Positions 15,223 to 24,068 of a stretch of DNA of 64,000 nt are shown here, piece by piece; position 1 is the first letter of the stretch; the number at the start of each line of letters is the position of its first letter. The notes under the pieces are model-generated. The model was not told the origin of the DNA. It made no database searches and saw only the letters and a program-made list of their open reading frames with translations. The position numbers and the translations under genes were made by a program. The stretch comes from Mesorhizobium_K sp040049215 (GTDB lineage Bacteria > Pseudomonadota > Alphaproteobacteria > Rhizobiales > Rhizobiaceae). Where the stretch lies: NCBI RefSeq assembly GCF_040049215.1, contig NZ_JBDZDN010000007.1, positions 116,285-180,284 on the forward strand, written 5' to 3'.

Positions 15223-15426
15223 GGAAAATGCATTTGACAGTTATATCGATTGAAGCCAGTTTCCGCCTGTCTTTTGACTGGCCGTCTGGGCGCACTCGCA
15301 CAGCGGCATGGTTCGACGGACGCTCTGGGAGGATACCAAACACGAAAAGCCTGCGCCGAGGCGACAGGCATAAAAGGCGGCCCGGCAATTCCGGCCGCGG
15401 CACATCATCACCAAGGGAGAATCAGA

Positions 15427-16497
15427 GTGAAAATCATCAAGGCATTGGTCGGCGCGCTTGCGCTCGGCCTCGCGACCACGAGCTACGGCGCCTATGCGCA
15501 GGACAAGGGCCTCGTCGGCGTGCTGATGCCCACCAAGACCTCGCAGCGCTGGATCAACGACGGCGACGCCGTGAAGTCCCAGCTCGAGGCCCTGGGCTAC
15601 ACGGTCGACCTGCAATACGCGCAGGACGACATCCCGAACCAGCTCAGCCAGCTTGAAAACGAGATCACTAAGGGCCCGAAGGCGCTGATCATCGCCTCGA
15701 TCGACGGCACCACCCTGTCGGACGCGCTGCAGAAGGCCGCAGACGCCGGCGTCGTCGTCGTCGCCTATGACCGCCTGATCAAGAAGACCCCGAACGTCGA
15801 CTACTACACCACCTTCGACAATTTCGGCGTCGGCGTGATCCAGGCCAACTCGCTGGTCAAGGGCCTCAAGGAACGCTTCCCCGACACCAAGCCGTGGAAT
15901 GTCGAGCTGTTCGGCGGCTCGCCGGACGACAACAACGCCTTCTTCTTCTATGACGGCGCCATGAGCGTTCTGCAGCCGCTGATCGACGACGGCTCGATCG
16001 TCATCAAGTCCGGCCAGACCGGCATGGACAAGGTTGGAACGCTGCGCTGGCTCGCCGCAACCGCCCAGGCCCGCATGGACAATCTGCTGTCGGCCAACTA
16101 CTCCGACGGCAGCCGCGTCGACGGCGTTCTTTCGCCCTATGACGGCCTGTCGCGCGGCATCACCGCATCGCTGCGCGCCGTGGGTTACGGCACCGACGCC
16201 CAGCCCTGGCCGATCGTGACCGGCCAGGACGCCGAGACCGCCTCGGTCAAGCTGATCATCTCTGGCGAGCAGTATTCGACGGTGTTCAAGGACACCCGCG
16301 AGCTGGCCAAGGCGACCGTCGAGCTGGTCGACAAGGTGCTCTCGGGCGGCAAGCCGGAAGGCCTCGACGAGAAGACCTACAACAACGACGTCAAGATCGT
16401 TCCCTCGATCCTGCTGACACCGCATGACGTCGACGTCTCGAACTACCAGGCGCTGGTCGTCGACTCCGGCTACATCAAGGCTGAAGAGCTGCAGTAA
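15427..16497 (+). CDS. chvE: Multiple sugar-binding periplasmic protein ChvE
   Basis: 356 residues. It starts at GTG 15427 after AAGGGAGA, with a signal peptide ending at AYA (about residue 23). The mature protein is a type-I periplasmic binding protein (KGLVGVLMPTKTSQRWINDG at its start). It has the Agrobacterium ChvE features PNVDYYTTFDNFGVGV and the sugar-site VTGQDAETASVKLIISG. ChvE binds several aldoses and delivers them to the Ggu ABC transporter. In Agrobacterium it also signals to VirA; no vir genes are present here. Upstream in-frame starts give an implausible leader and were rejected. A terminator-like hairpin follows. Confidence 0.95.
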   Translation: MKIIKALVGALALGLATTSYGAYAQDKGLVGVLMPTKTSQRWINDGDAVKSQLEALGYTVDLQYAQDDIPNQLSQLENEITKGPKALIIASIDGTTLSDALQKAADAGVVVVAYDRLIKKTPNVDYYTTFDNFGVGVIQANSLVKGLKERFPDTKPWNVELFGGSPDDNNAFFFYDGAMSVLQPLIDDGSIVIKSGQTGMDKVGTLRWLAATAQARMDNLLSANYSDGSRVDGVLSPYDGLSRGITASLRAVGYGTDAQPWPIVTGQDAETASVKLIISGEQYSTVFKDTRELAKATVELVDKVLSGGKPEGLDEKTYNNDVKIVPSILLTPHDVDVSNYQALVVDSGYIKAEELQ

Positions 16498-16511
16498 GGC
16501 TTTGACATACG

Positions 16512-16543
16512 AAGGGCTCCGCGCGTTTGCGCGGGGCCCTTTT
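16512..16543 (+). terminator. Hairpin between chvE and gguA
   Basis: AAGGGCTCCGCGC pairs with GCGCGGGGCCCTT (one G-U) across a GTTT loop, followed by TT. It probably lowers transcription into gguA, so that the binding protein is made in excess over the transporter. Confidence 0.8.
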
Positions 16544-16597
16544 CGTTGATCGGTGACCCCGATAGTGTTGCGGGGGTCCGCAGGAGCAATATTCCCG

Positions 16598-18133
16598 ATG
16601 GCTTCCACGATTTTGGAGATGCGCGGCATCACCAAGACGTTTCCCGGCGTCAAGGCTCTGTCCAACGTCAACCTCAGCGTGGAGGAGGGCGAGATTCACG
16701 CCGTGGTCGGCGAGAACGGCGCCGGCAAGTCTACGCTGATGAAGGTGCTGTCGGGCGTCTATCCTGATGGAACCTATGACGGCCAGATCATTTTTCGCGG
16801 CGAGGAATGCAAGTTCAGGGGCATCCACGACAGCGAACGCCAGGGCATCGTCATCATCCACCAAGAACTCGCCCTGGTGCCGATGCTGTCGATCGCCGAG
16901 AACATCTTTCTCGGCAACGAACACGCCACATACGGGGTCATCGACTGGAACGCCAACGAGGCGCGCACCAGCGCGCTCTTGAAGAAGGTCGGGCTGAACG
17001 AGGACCCCAAGACCCTCATCACCAATATCGGCGTCGGCAAACAGCAACTGGTCGAGATCGCCAAGGCGCTGAGTAAGGAAGTGCGCCTGCTCATCCTCGA
17101 CGAGCCGACCGCCAGCCTGTCGGAAAAGGACAGCCAGGCGCTGCTCGACCTGCTGCTCGAATTCAAGCGCCAGGGCATCACCTCGATTCTCATCTCCCAC
17201 AAGCTGAACGAGGTGAACCGCGTCGCCGATCACGTCACCATCATCCGCGACGGCCAGACCATCGAGACGCTCGCCAAGCAGGATATCAGCGAAGACCGCA
17301 TCATCACCTCGATGGTCGGCCGCGCGCTCGAAGACCGCTATCCGCCCCGCGAGCCCAAGATAGGCGAGATCGTCTTCGAGGTGAAGAACTGGTCGGTCTA
17401 CCACCCGATCCATGCCGACCGGCAGGTCATCAAGGGCATCGACATCAATGTTCGCAAGGGCGAGGTGGTGGGCATTGCAGGGCTGATGGGAGCCGGACGC
17501 ACCGAGTTCGCCATGAGCCTGTTCGGACGATCCTATGGCCGCCGCATCACCGGTGAGGTGCTGTTCAGGGGCAAGCCGATCGACACGTCTTCTGTAGGCA
17601 AGGCTGTCCAGCACGGCATCGCGTATGTGACCGAGGACCGCAAGACCTACGGGCTCAACCTGATCGACCACATCAAGCACAACATCTCGCTGGCCAATCT
17701 CGGCGGCGTGTCCAGGCACGGCGTGATCGACGATCTCAGAGAACTCGCCGCCGCCAACGACTATCGCGCCAGGACCAATATCCGGGCATCGAGCGTCTAC
17801 CAGATGACCGGCAATCTCTCGGGCGGCAACCAGCAGAAGGTCGTGCTGTCGAAATGGCTCTTCGCCAACCCGGAAGTGCTGATCCTCGACGAGCCGACAC
17901 GCGGCATAGACGTCGGCGCCAAATATGAAATCTACACGATCATCGCGCGGCTCGCGGCGGAGGGTAAGGCGATCATCGTCATCTCGTCGGAAATGCCAGA
18001 ACTGCTCGGCATAACCGACCGCATCTACGTCATGAACGAAGGACGCATGGTCGGCGAAATGGCGGCAACGGACGCCAGCCAAGAGAAGATCATGCGCGCC
18101 ATCGTTCGCGGAGAAGGAAAAGCAGCGTCATGA
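16598..18133 (+). CDS. gguA: Sugar ABC transporter ATP-binding protein GguA
   Basis: 511 residues with two fused ABC domains, as in all sugar CUT2-type ATPases. The first has Walker A GENGAGKST and Walker B LLILDEPTA. The second has the degenerate Walker A GLMGAGRTE, the signature LSGGNQQKV and Walker B VLILDEPTRG. It energises uptake of ChvE-bound sugars. ATG 16598 follows CAGGAG; the frame is open further upstream but lacks a better start. The stop overlaps gguB by four bases (ATGA). Confidence 0.93.
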   Translation: MASTILEMRGITKTFPGVKALSNVNLSVEEGEIHAVVGENGAGKSTLMKVLSGVYPDGTYDGQIIFRGEECKFRGIHDSERQGIVIIHQELALVPMLSIAENIFLGNEHATYGVIDWNANEARTSALLKKVGLNEDPKTLITNIGVGKQQLVEIAKALSKEVRLLILDEPTASLSEKDSQALLDLLLEFKRQGITSILISHKLNEVNRVADHVTIIRDGQTIETLAKQDISEDRIITSMVGRALEDRYPPREPKIGEIVFEVKNWSVYHPIHADRQVIKGIDINVRKGEVVGIAGLMGAGRTEFAMSLFGRSYGRRITGEVLFRGKPIDTSSVGKAVQHGIAYVTEDRKTYGLNLIDHIKHNISLANLGGVSRHGVIDDLRELAAANDYRARTNIRASSVYQMTGNLSGGNQQKVVLSKWLFANPEVLILDEPTRGIDVGAKYEIYTIIARLAAEGKAIIVISSEMPELLGITDRIYVMNEGRMVGEMAATDASQEKIMRAIVRGEGKAAS

Positions 18134-19422
18134 GCACCGAAAGCACTCCGACCCCACGCACCGGCGTAGCCCAGGATATTCAGCCGACGCCGCGCTTCGC
18201 CGTTTCGGCGCTGGTCACCAACCTGCGCGAATACGGACTCGTGCTCGCGCTGATCGCCATCATGGTCTTCTTCCAGTTCACCACGAACGGCACGCTGTTC
18301 AAGCCGGTGAACCTCAGCAACCTGGTGCAGCAGAACAGCTTCATCATCGTGATGGCGCTCGGCATGCTGCTGGTCATCGTGTCCGGTCACATCGACCTCA
18401 GCGTCGGCTCGGTCGCGGGGTTCATCGGCGCGCTTTCCGCCATGATGATGGTGATCTGGCCGCTCGGTTTTCTCAGCAACCCCCTCGTCGTGTCGATAGT
18501 CTGCCTCGTTATCGGCGGCGCCATCGGCGCGGCGCAGGGCTACTGGGTCGCCTATCACCGAATACCGAGCTTCATCGTCACGCTCGCCGGTATGCTGATT
18601 TTCCGCGGCATGTGCCAGGCGCTGCTCGGCGGCGGCTCGTCGGTCGGACCGCTTCCCGACGGCTTCAAGGCGCTGAGCTCAGGCTTCATTCCCGATCTGA
18701 TCGGCACGTGGACGATCGTTCCGCCGGTCGTCAACGCCGCCGGCAAGACCATCGTCGGCAGCGGCATTTCCCTGCACATGACCACCATCGTCATCGGCAT
18801 CATTGGCGTGCTGGCCTACATCTATTTCGGCCTCAAGGCGCGCCGCACGCGCGAAAAGCATGGCTATCACGCCGAGCCCTTCGCGCTGTTCACGGTGAAA
18901 ACGCTGGTCATCAGCGCACTCATATTGTTCCTGGTCTACCAGTTCGCGACCTACCGGGGCCTGCCGATCGTGCTGGTGGTGATGGGCTTGCTGATCGGGC
19001 TATTCGTCTTCGTCACCAAAAGGATGACGATCGGCCGCCGCATCTACGCCATGGGCGGCAACGCCAAGGCCGCGCAATTGTCCGGCATCAACATAGAGCG
19101 GCTGACCCTGATCGTGTTCATCAACATGGGCGTGCTGTCGGCGCTCGGCGGGCTGATCATCGCGGCTCGCCTCGGGCAGGCGGTGCCGGCTGCGGGCCTG
19201 GGCAGCGAGCTCGACGTCATCGCCGCCGTGTTCATCGGCGGCGCCTCGGCGATGGGCGGCGTCGGCCAGGTCATCGGGGCCGTGGTCGGTGGCTTCATCA
19301 TGGGTGTGATGAACAACGGCATGTCGATCATGGGCGTCAATGTCGACTGGCAGCAGGTGGTGAAGGGCCTGGTGCTGCTCGGCGCGGTGGTCTTCGACGT
19401 CTACAACAAGAACAAGGCTTAG
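18130..19422 (+). CDS. gguB: Sugar ABC transporter permease GguB
   Basis: 430 residues, inner-membrane permease of the CUT2 (XylH/GguB) type with about ten to eleven helices. The conserved segments are LVIVSGHIDLSVGSVAGFIGA near residue 85 and NAKAAQLSGINIERLTLIVFINMGVLSALGG near 320. The length, larger than the 330 residues of short CUT2 permeases, matches XylH/GguB. It forms the channel with the GguA ATPase. Translationally coupled to gguA. Confidence 0.93.
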   Translation: MSTESTPTPRTGVAQDIQPTPRFAVSALVTNLREYGLVLALIAIMVFFQFTTNGTLFKPVNLSNLVQQNSFIIVMALGMLLVIVSGHIDLSVGSVAGFIGALSAMMMVIWPLGFLSNPLVVSIVCLVIGGAIGAAQGYWVAYHRIPSFIVTLAGMLIFRGMCQALLGGGSSVGPLPDGFKALSSGFIPDLIGTWTIVPPVVNAAGKTIVGSGISLHMTTIVIGIIGVLAYIYFGLKARRTREKHGYHAEPFALFTVKTLVISALILFLVYQFATYRGLPIVLVVMGLLIGLFVFVTKRMTIGRRIYAMGGNAKAAQLSGINIERLTLIVFINMGVLSALGGLIIAARLGQAVPAAGLGSELDVIAAVFIGGASAMGGVGQVIGAVVGGFIMGVMNNGMSIMGVNVDWQQVVKGLVLLGAVVFDVYNKNKA

Positions 19423-19583
19423 GGCTGGCAAACACGCCGGCAACACGTCCTGACATCCGGATGCGCGCCGCAAATCAGGATCTTGGAGCACAACTCGCTT
19501 CCCTCGACGGGCGGCGGACAGGAATTTGCGCTGGAAACCTGCGGAAGACCGCGCGAGCGCACCGCGGCGAGGAGGATTGAGGC

Positions 19584-20576
19584 ATGCTGATTTCACAGGT
19601 TGTCGACGCGTCGGACATGATCCAGGTGGTGGCGCGCACCAATGGCGCCACCCGGGTCGTGAACGGCGCGAAAAGCGTCTACTCGCTGGCGCTGGAGGCC
19701 GCCCGCAGCGGCAGCGGGCTGGCGGCGTTGATCGAACGGAAGGGGTTCGGCAAGACCGTCGATCTCGACGCGGCCTATCGCCAGGGCCGGCTGATTTCAC
19801 CGATCAACCATCCCGACGCCGCGCATCTGCACCTCACCGGGACCGGCCTGACCCATCTCGGCTCGGCTTCGACCCGCGACGCCATGCACAAGAAGCTGAC
19901 GGCCGACGGCGAGGAGACGCTGACGGATTCGATGAAGATGTTCCGCATGGGGCTCGAAGCCGGCAAGCCTGAGAAGGGCGAGGTCGGCGTCCAGCCGGAA
20001 TGGTTTTACAAGGGCAACGGCACCATGGCGGTCGCGCCCGGCGCGCCGCTGCTCTCGCCTGCTTTCGCCAAGGACGGCGGCGAGGAGCCGGAGATCGCGG
20101 GCATCTACGTCATCGGCGACGACGGCACGCCCTTCCGCGTCGGTTTCGCGCTCTCCAACGAGTTCTCCGATCACGTCACCGAGCGCGTCAACTACCTCTA
20201 CCTCGCGCATTCGAAGCTCAGGAACGCCTCCTACGGACCGGAACTGCTGGTCGGCGACCTGCCGGCGGACATCCGCGGCACCTCGAAAATCCTGCGTGGC
20301 GGCAAGACGCTGTGGGAAAAGCCGTTCCTGTCTGGCGAGGCGAACATGTCGCACACCATCGCCAATCTCGAGCACCACCATTTCAAGTACACGCTGTTCC
20401 GCCAGCCCGGCGACGTGCACATCCACATGTTCGGCACCGCGACGCTCTCCTTCGCGGATGGCGTGAAGACCGAGGAAGGCGACGTCTTTGAGATCTCCGC
20501 CCCCGACTTCGGCCTGCCGCTGCGCAACCCGCTGAAGATCGAGGCGCCGGAGGATGTCGCGGTAAGGGCGCTCTGA
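19584..20576 (+). CDS. gguC: GguC, fumarylacetoacetate-hydrolase-fold protein
   Basis: 330 residues. It is the conserved fourth gene of the chvE-gguABC locus. The C-terminal 200 residues have the FAH fold: GIYVIGDDGTPFRVGFALSNEFSDHVTE, with acidic metal ligands, then GPELLVGDLP. Related proteins are sometimes called AraD1 family and are linked to catabolism of L-arabinose-type sugar acids. A catalytic role on such intermediates is plausible but not proved by sequence. Start ATG 19584 follows GAGGAGGA. A 161-base gap separates it from gguB. Confidence 0.85.
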   Translation: MLISQVVDASDMIQVVARTNGATRVVNGAKSVYSLALEAARSGSGLAALIERKGFGKTVDLDAAYRQGRLISPINHPDAAHLHLTGTGLTHLGSASTRDAMHKKLTADGEETLTDSMKMFRMGLEAGKPEKGEVGVQPEWFYKGNGTMAVAPGAPLLSPAFAKDGGEEPEIAGIYVIGDDGTPFRVGFALSNEFSDHVTERVNYLYLAHSKLRNASYGPELLVGDLPADIRGTSKILRGGKTLWEKPFLSGEANMSHTIANLEHHHFKYTLFRQPGDVHIHMFGTATLSFADGVKTEEGDVFEISAPDFGLPLRNPLKIEAPEDVAVRAL

Positions 20577-20678
20577 CGCGGCGGGACCCGCCGAAGCGAC
20601 CACATGCCACGCGTTCGTGACTGGAGCGCGGACAGGCGCGCGTCTATAAGCTGCCCGCGAGCAATCGGGCGAAGCTGA

Positions 20679-21425
20679 ATGGCGCTGGATGTCGGCTATG
20701 TGAGCGCAATAGGGGCGGGGGCGCTGTCCTTCCTGTCGCCCTGCGTGCTGCCGCTCGTGCCGCCTTATCTCTGCTACATGGCCGGGGTTTCGGTCGACGA
20801 TTTTCGCACCAACACCATCGAAGCCGCGCGGTCGGGCGTGCGCACGGCGCTGCTTCTGTCCTCGCTTGCCTTCGTGCTCGGTTTCACCACGGTTTTCGTG
20901 GCGCTCGGCGCCGGCGCCTCGACCATCGGCCGCCTGCTGCGCGTCTGGCAGGAGCCGCTGGCGATCGCGGCCGGCGTGCTCATCATCATCATGGGTCTGA
21001 ATTTCCTCGGCGTGATCCGCATCCCGTTCCTCTTGCGGGACGCCCGCTTCCATGCGCAGGGAAGACCCGCGAACGCGATCACGGCCTATGTCATGGGCCT
21101 CGCCTTCGCTTTCGGCTGGACGCCCTGCATCGGCCCGGTGCTGGGTCCGATCCTGACGCTCGCCGGGGGCCGCGAGACGGTGGGCGAAGGCGCGCTACTG
21201 CTCTTCGCCTATTCGATAGGCCTCGGAATCCCCTTCCTGATCGCCGCGCTGTTTTCCAGTGCCTTCATGCGCTTCCTGCAGCGCTTCCGCATCCATCTCG
21301 GCCGCGTCGAAAAGGTGATCGGCGGATTGCTGGTGATCGCCGGCGTGCTGTTCCTCACCGGTGGTGTGCAAACCGCAGCCTACTGGCTGCTGGAGGCATT
21401 TCCGGGACTGGCGCGGCTGGGTTGA
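20679..21425 (+). CDS. ccdA: Cytochrome c biogenesis protein CcdA
   Basis: 248 residues, six transmembrane helices. It carries electrons across the inner membrane to reduce periplasmic thioredoxin-like partners for cytochrome c maturation. The two key cysteines lie in the duplicated motifs SFLSPCVLPLVPPY (helix 1) and FGWTPCIGPVLGP (helix 4). The short form lacks the extra domains of DsbD, as usual in alphaproteobacteria. The gene follows gguC by about 100 bases and is probably separate. Ribosome site is weak (GAAGCTGA). Confidence 0.93.
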   Translation: MALDVGYVSAIGAGALSFLSPCVLPLVPPYLCYMAGVSVDDFRTNTIEAARSGVRTALLLSSLAFVLGFTTVFVALGAGASTIGRLLRVWQEPLAIAAGVLIIIMGLNFLGVIRIPFLLRDARFHAQGRPANAITAYVMGLAFAFGWTPCIGPVLGPILTLAGGRETVGEGALLLFAYSIGLGIPFLIAALFSSAFMRFLQRFRIHLGRVEKVIGGLLVIAGVLFLTGGVQTAAYWLLEAFPGLARLG

Positions 21426-21541
21426 TTGGGCATTGGCCAAGCCGAATTGCGCCACCCAAACTGCTGGCGCATAGCGCGGTCGCCCTGTACTGCTGCTGAC
21501 TGACGGTTCGCCTCTGCGTCCCGACCAGGAGTCTTGCACAA

Positions 21542-22423
21542 ATGTTCAAACAGCTCCTCGCTGCCGCTCTGGCCGGTCTTTCCGTTTGCCTATCCTTGAT
21601 CCAGCCGGCGAGCGGAGAAGAGCCCGTCACGATCGAAAGCCGCTACGCGGATGTGAACGGCGTGCGCTTGCACTATCTTGCGGCCGGCGCCGGCGATCCC
21701 GTCGTGCTGTTGCATGGATATGCGCAGAACAGCCACATGTGGCGGCCACTGATTGCCGAACTTGCCAAGACGCATCTGGTGATAGCGCCCGACCTTCGCG
21801 GCTTCGGCGAGTCGGACAAGCCGGACAGCGGCTACGACAAGAAATCCATGGCGCAGGACATTCACGCCCTGACCACGTCGCTGGGCATTTCAAAAGTAGG
21901 GGTCGCCGGTCACGATATCGGTTTGATGGTCGCCTATGCCTACGCCGCCCAGTATCCCGCCGACGTAAGCCGCATCGCGCTAATGGACGCTTTTCTGCCG
22001 GGTGTAGGCGACTGGACACATGTCTGGCTGCTTCGCGATCTCTGGCATTTCCACTTCTATGGCAAGACGCCATTAGCCTTGGTCGACGGGCGCGAGCGCA
22101 TCTATTTCGAGCATTTCTGGAACGATTTCGCCGCCGATCCCGAACACTCCGTGTCGGAGGCCGATCGTGTATTTTATGCGCAGGCATACGGGCAGCCCGG
22201 CGCGATGAAGGCCGGTTTCGAGGTATTCCGCGCCTTTGAGCAGGACGGCAAGGATTTCGCCGAGTTTGCCAAGACCAAGCTGACCATGCCCATGCTGGTG
22301 CTCAGCGGCGAAAAGGCCGGTGGGCAATTCCTGATCGATCAGGGACGCATGGTGGACGACAATGTCGAAGGGGTTTTGGTCATCGGTTCCGGCCACTGGC
22401 TGATCGACGAGGCGCCGGGCTAG
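21542..22423 (+). CDS. Secreted alpha/beta hydrolase (epoxide-hydrolase-like), slightly truncated by an amber codon
   Basis: 293 residues with a signal peptide (cleavage near ASG, about residue 25). The fold has HGYAQNSHMW (oxyanion loop), GHDIG with an Asp nucleophile (not the Ser of esterases), and a His in GSGHWLIDEAPG. The Asp nucleophile places it with epoxide hydrolases and haloalkane dehalogenases; the substrate is unknown. TAG at 22421-22423 is followed in frame by VIPKLVEFFSN and a second TAG, which is the normal end of this family. A single CAG to TAG change has therefore removed about twelve residues of the last helix. Catalytic residues are kept. Confidence 0.8.
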   Translation: MFKQLLAAALAGLSVCLSLIQPASGEEPVTIESRYADVNGVRLHYLAAGAGDPVVLLHGYAQNSHMWRPLIAELAKTHLVIAPDLRGFGESDKPDSGYDKKSMAQDIHALTTSLGISKVGVAGHDIGLMVAYAYAAQYPADVSRIALMDAFLPGVGDWTHVWLLRDLWHFHFYGKTPLALVDGRERIYFEHFWNDFAADPEHSVSEADRVFYAQAYGQPGAMKAGFEVFRAFEQDGKDFAEFAKTKLTMPMLVLSGEKAGGQFLIDQGRMVDDNVEGVLVIGSGHWLIDEAPG

Positions 22424-22553
22424 GTCATTCCCAAGCTGGTGGAGTTTTTCTCCAACTAGGCAAGATCCGGCCCAAAATCCTCCAGGATTGGAGACGTATG
22501 GCAGCGGTGATAGAACTCAGGCGAATCCCGCCGCCGTCTCCCGGAAAGCCGCC

Positions 22554-23912
22554 ATGACCTCCAGAACCTGCCTGTCGATCATCCTTGCCGCCGGCGAGGG
22601 CACGCGGATGAAAAGCGCAAAACCGAAAGTCCTGCACGAGATCGCCTGTTTGCCGATGGTCGCGCATGTCGCGGCCGCGGCGAAGAAGGCCGGCGGCGGC
22701 GATGTCGCGCTGGTCGTCGGGTACGGCGCGGACGAGGTGCGCAAGGCCGCCGCCCGACTGAACCCTGCGCCGGAGATTTTCGTCCAGGAGCAGCGCCTCG
22801 GTACCGGGCATGCGGTGCTGGCGGCACGCACGGCCATCGCGCGCGGCGATGACGACCTGCTTGTCATGTTCGGCGACACGCCGCTGATCGAGGCCGAGCC
22901 GCTGCTTGCTGCAAGGCAGAAGCTCGCCGAGGGTGCCGCGGTCGCCGTCGTCGGCTTCCGCCCCGCCGATCCGGCCGGCTACGGCCGCCTGATCGAGAAG
23001 GACGGCAAGCTGGTCGCCATCCGCGAGGTGAAAGACGCGTCGGAGGCCGAGAAGAAGATCGGCTTCTGCAATGGCGGGCTGATGGCGATTTCCGGCAAAC
23101 ATGCGCTGGCGCTGCTCGATGCGGTCGGCAACCGGAACGCCAACAGCGAGTACTATCTCACCGATATCGTCGAGATCGCGCATGCGCGCGGCCTCAACGT
23201 CGTCGCAATCGAGGCGAGTGCGGAAAGCGTGCTCGGCATCAACAACCGCGCCGAGCTGGCGCAGGCGGAAGCCATCTGGCAGCGCCGCCGGCGCCATGCC
23301 GCGATGCTATCAGGCGTCACGCTGATCGCGCCCGAAACCGTGTTTTTCTCGCACGACACCGAGATCGGCCAGGACACGCTGGTCGAGCCGAACGTCTGGT
23401 TCGGTCCCGGCGTGAAAATCGCATCGGGCGCGACGATCCACGCCTTCAGCCACATCGAGGGGGCAACGATCGCCACCGGCGCGCAGGTCGGACCCTTCGC
23501 GCGGCTGCGCCCCGGCGCCGACTTGCACGAAAAGGCCAAGGTCGGCAATTTCTGCGAGGTGAAGAAGGCGACCGTCGAGAAGGGCGCGAAGGTCAACCAT
23601 TTGACCTATATCGGCGACGCGCGCGTCGGCGCCGGGGCCAATATCGGCGCGGGCACCATCACCTGCAACTATGACGGCTTCGGCAAGCATTTCACCGACA
23701 TCGGGGCCGGCGCCTTCGTCGGCTCGAACTCGTCGCTGATCGCCCCCGTCACACTCGGCGACGGCGCCTATATCGCGTCGGGCAGCGTCATTACCGACGA
23801 CGTGGAGGCCGACGCGCTGGCGTTTGGTCGCACTCGCCAGAAGACCATCCCCGGCAAGGGCAAGGAGCTGCGCGAACGCTTCGCGGCGGCCGCGGCGGCG
23901 AAGAAGAAATGA
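22554..23912 (+). CDS. glmU: Bifunctional GlmU (glucosamine-1-P acetyltransferase / GlcNAc-1-P uridyltransferase)
   Basis: 452 residues. GlmU makes UDP-GlcNAc for peptidoglycan and LPS. The N-terminal pyrophosphorylase domain (1-230) has LAAGEGTRMKSAKPKVLH and GTGHAV. The C-terminal left-handed beta-helix (250-435) has hexapeptide repeats and GTITCNYDG of the acetyltransferase site. Start ATG 22554 matches the family N-terminus; the frame is open further upstream without homologous residues. It is paired with glmS downstream, the previous step of the pathway. Confidence 0.97.
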   Translation: MTSRTCLSIILAAGEGTRMKSAKPKVLHEIACLPMVAHVAAAAKKAGGGDVALVVGYGADEVRKAAARLNPAPEIFVQEQRLGTGHAVLAARTAIARGDDDLLVMFGDTPLIEAEPLLAARQKLAEGAAVAVVGFRPADPAGYGRLIEKDGKLVAIREVKDASEAEKKIGFCNGGLMAISGKHALALLDAVGNRNANSEYYLTDIVEIAHARGLNVVAIEASAESVLGINNRAELAQAEAIWQRRRRHAAMLSGVTLIAPETVFFSHDTEIGQDTLVEPNVWFGPGVKIASGATIHAFSHIEGATIATGAQVGPFARLRPGADLHEKAKVGNFCEVKKATVEKGAKVNHLTYIGDARVGAGANIGAGTITCNYDGFGKHFTDIGAGAFVGSNSSLIAPVTLGDGAYIASGSVITDDVEADALAFGRTRQKTIPGKGKELRERFAAAAAAKKK

Positions 23913-24068
23913 ATCGATCCCGGTAACGCGATCTCAATGGCCCTGTGCCAGAAATCCGGCTGAAACGGAACGAAACGCAAATTGACTTCCGCCGCGTCCG
24001 GGCTCTCCGTAAATAGCCGTTGACGGCAAGTCGGGACGGAATCGGGCCGGGAATCGGGACAGGTCAGC

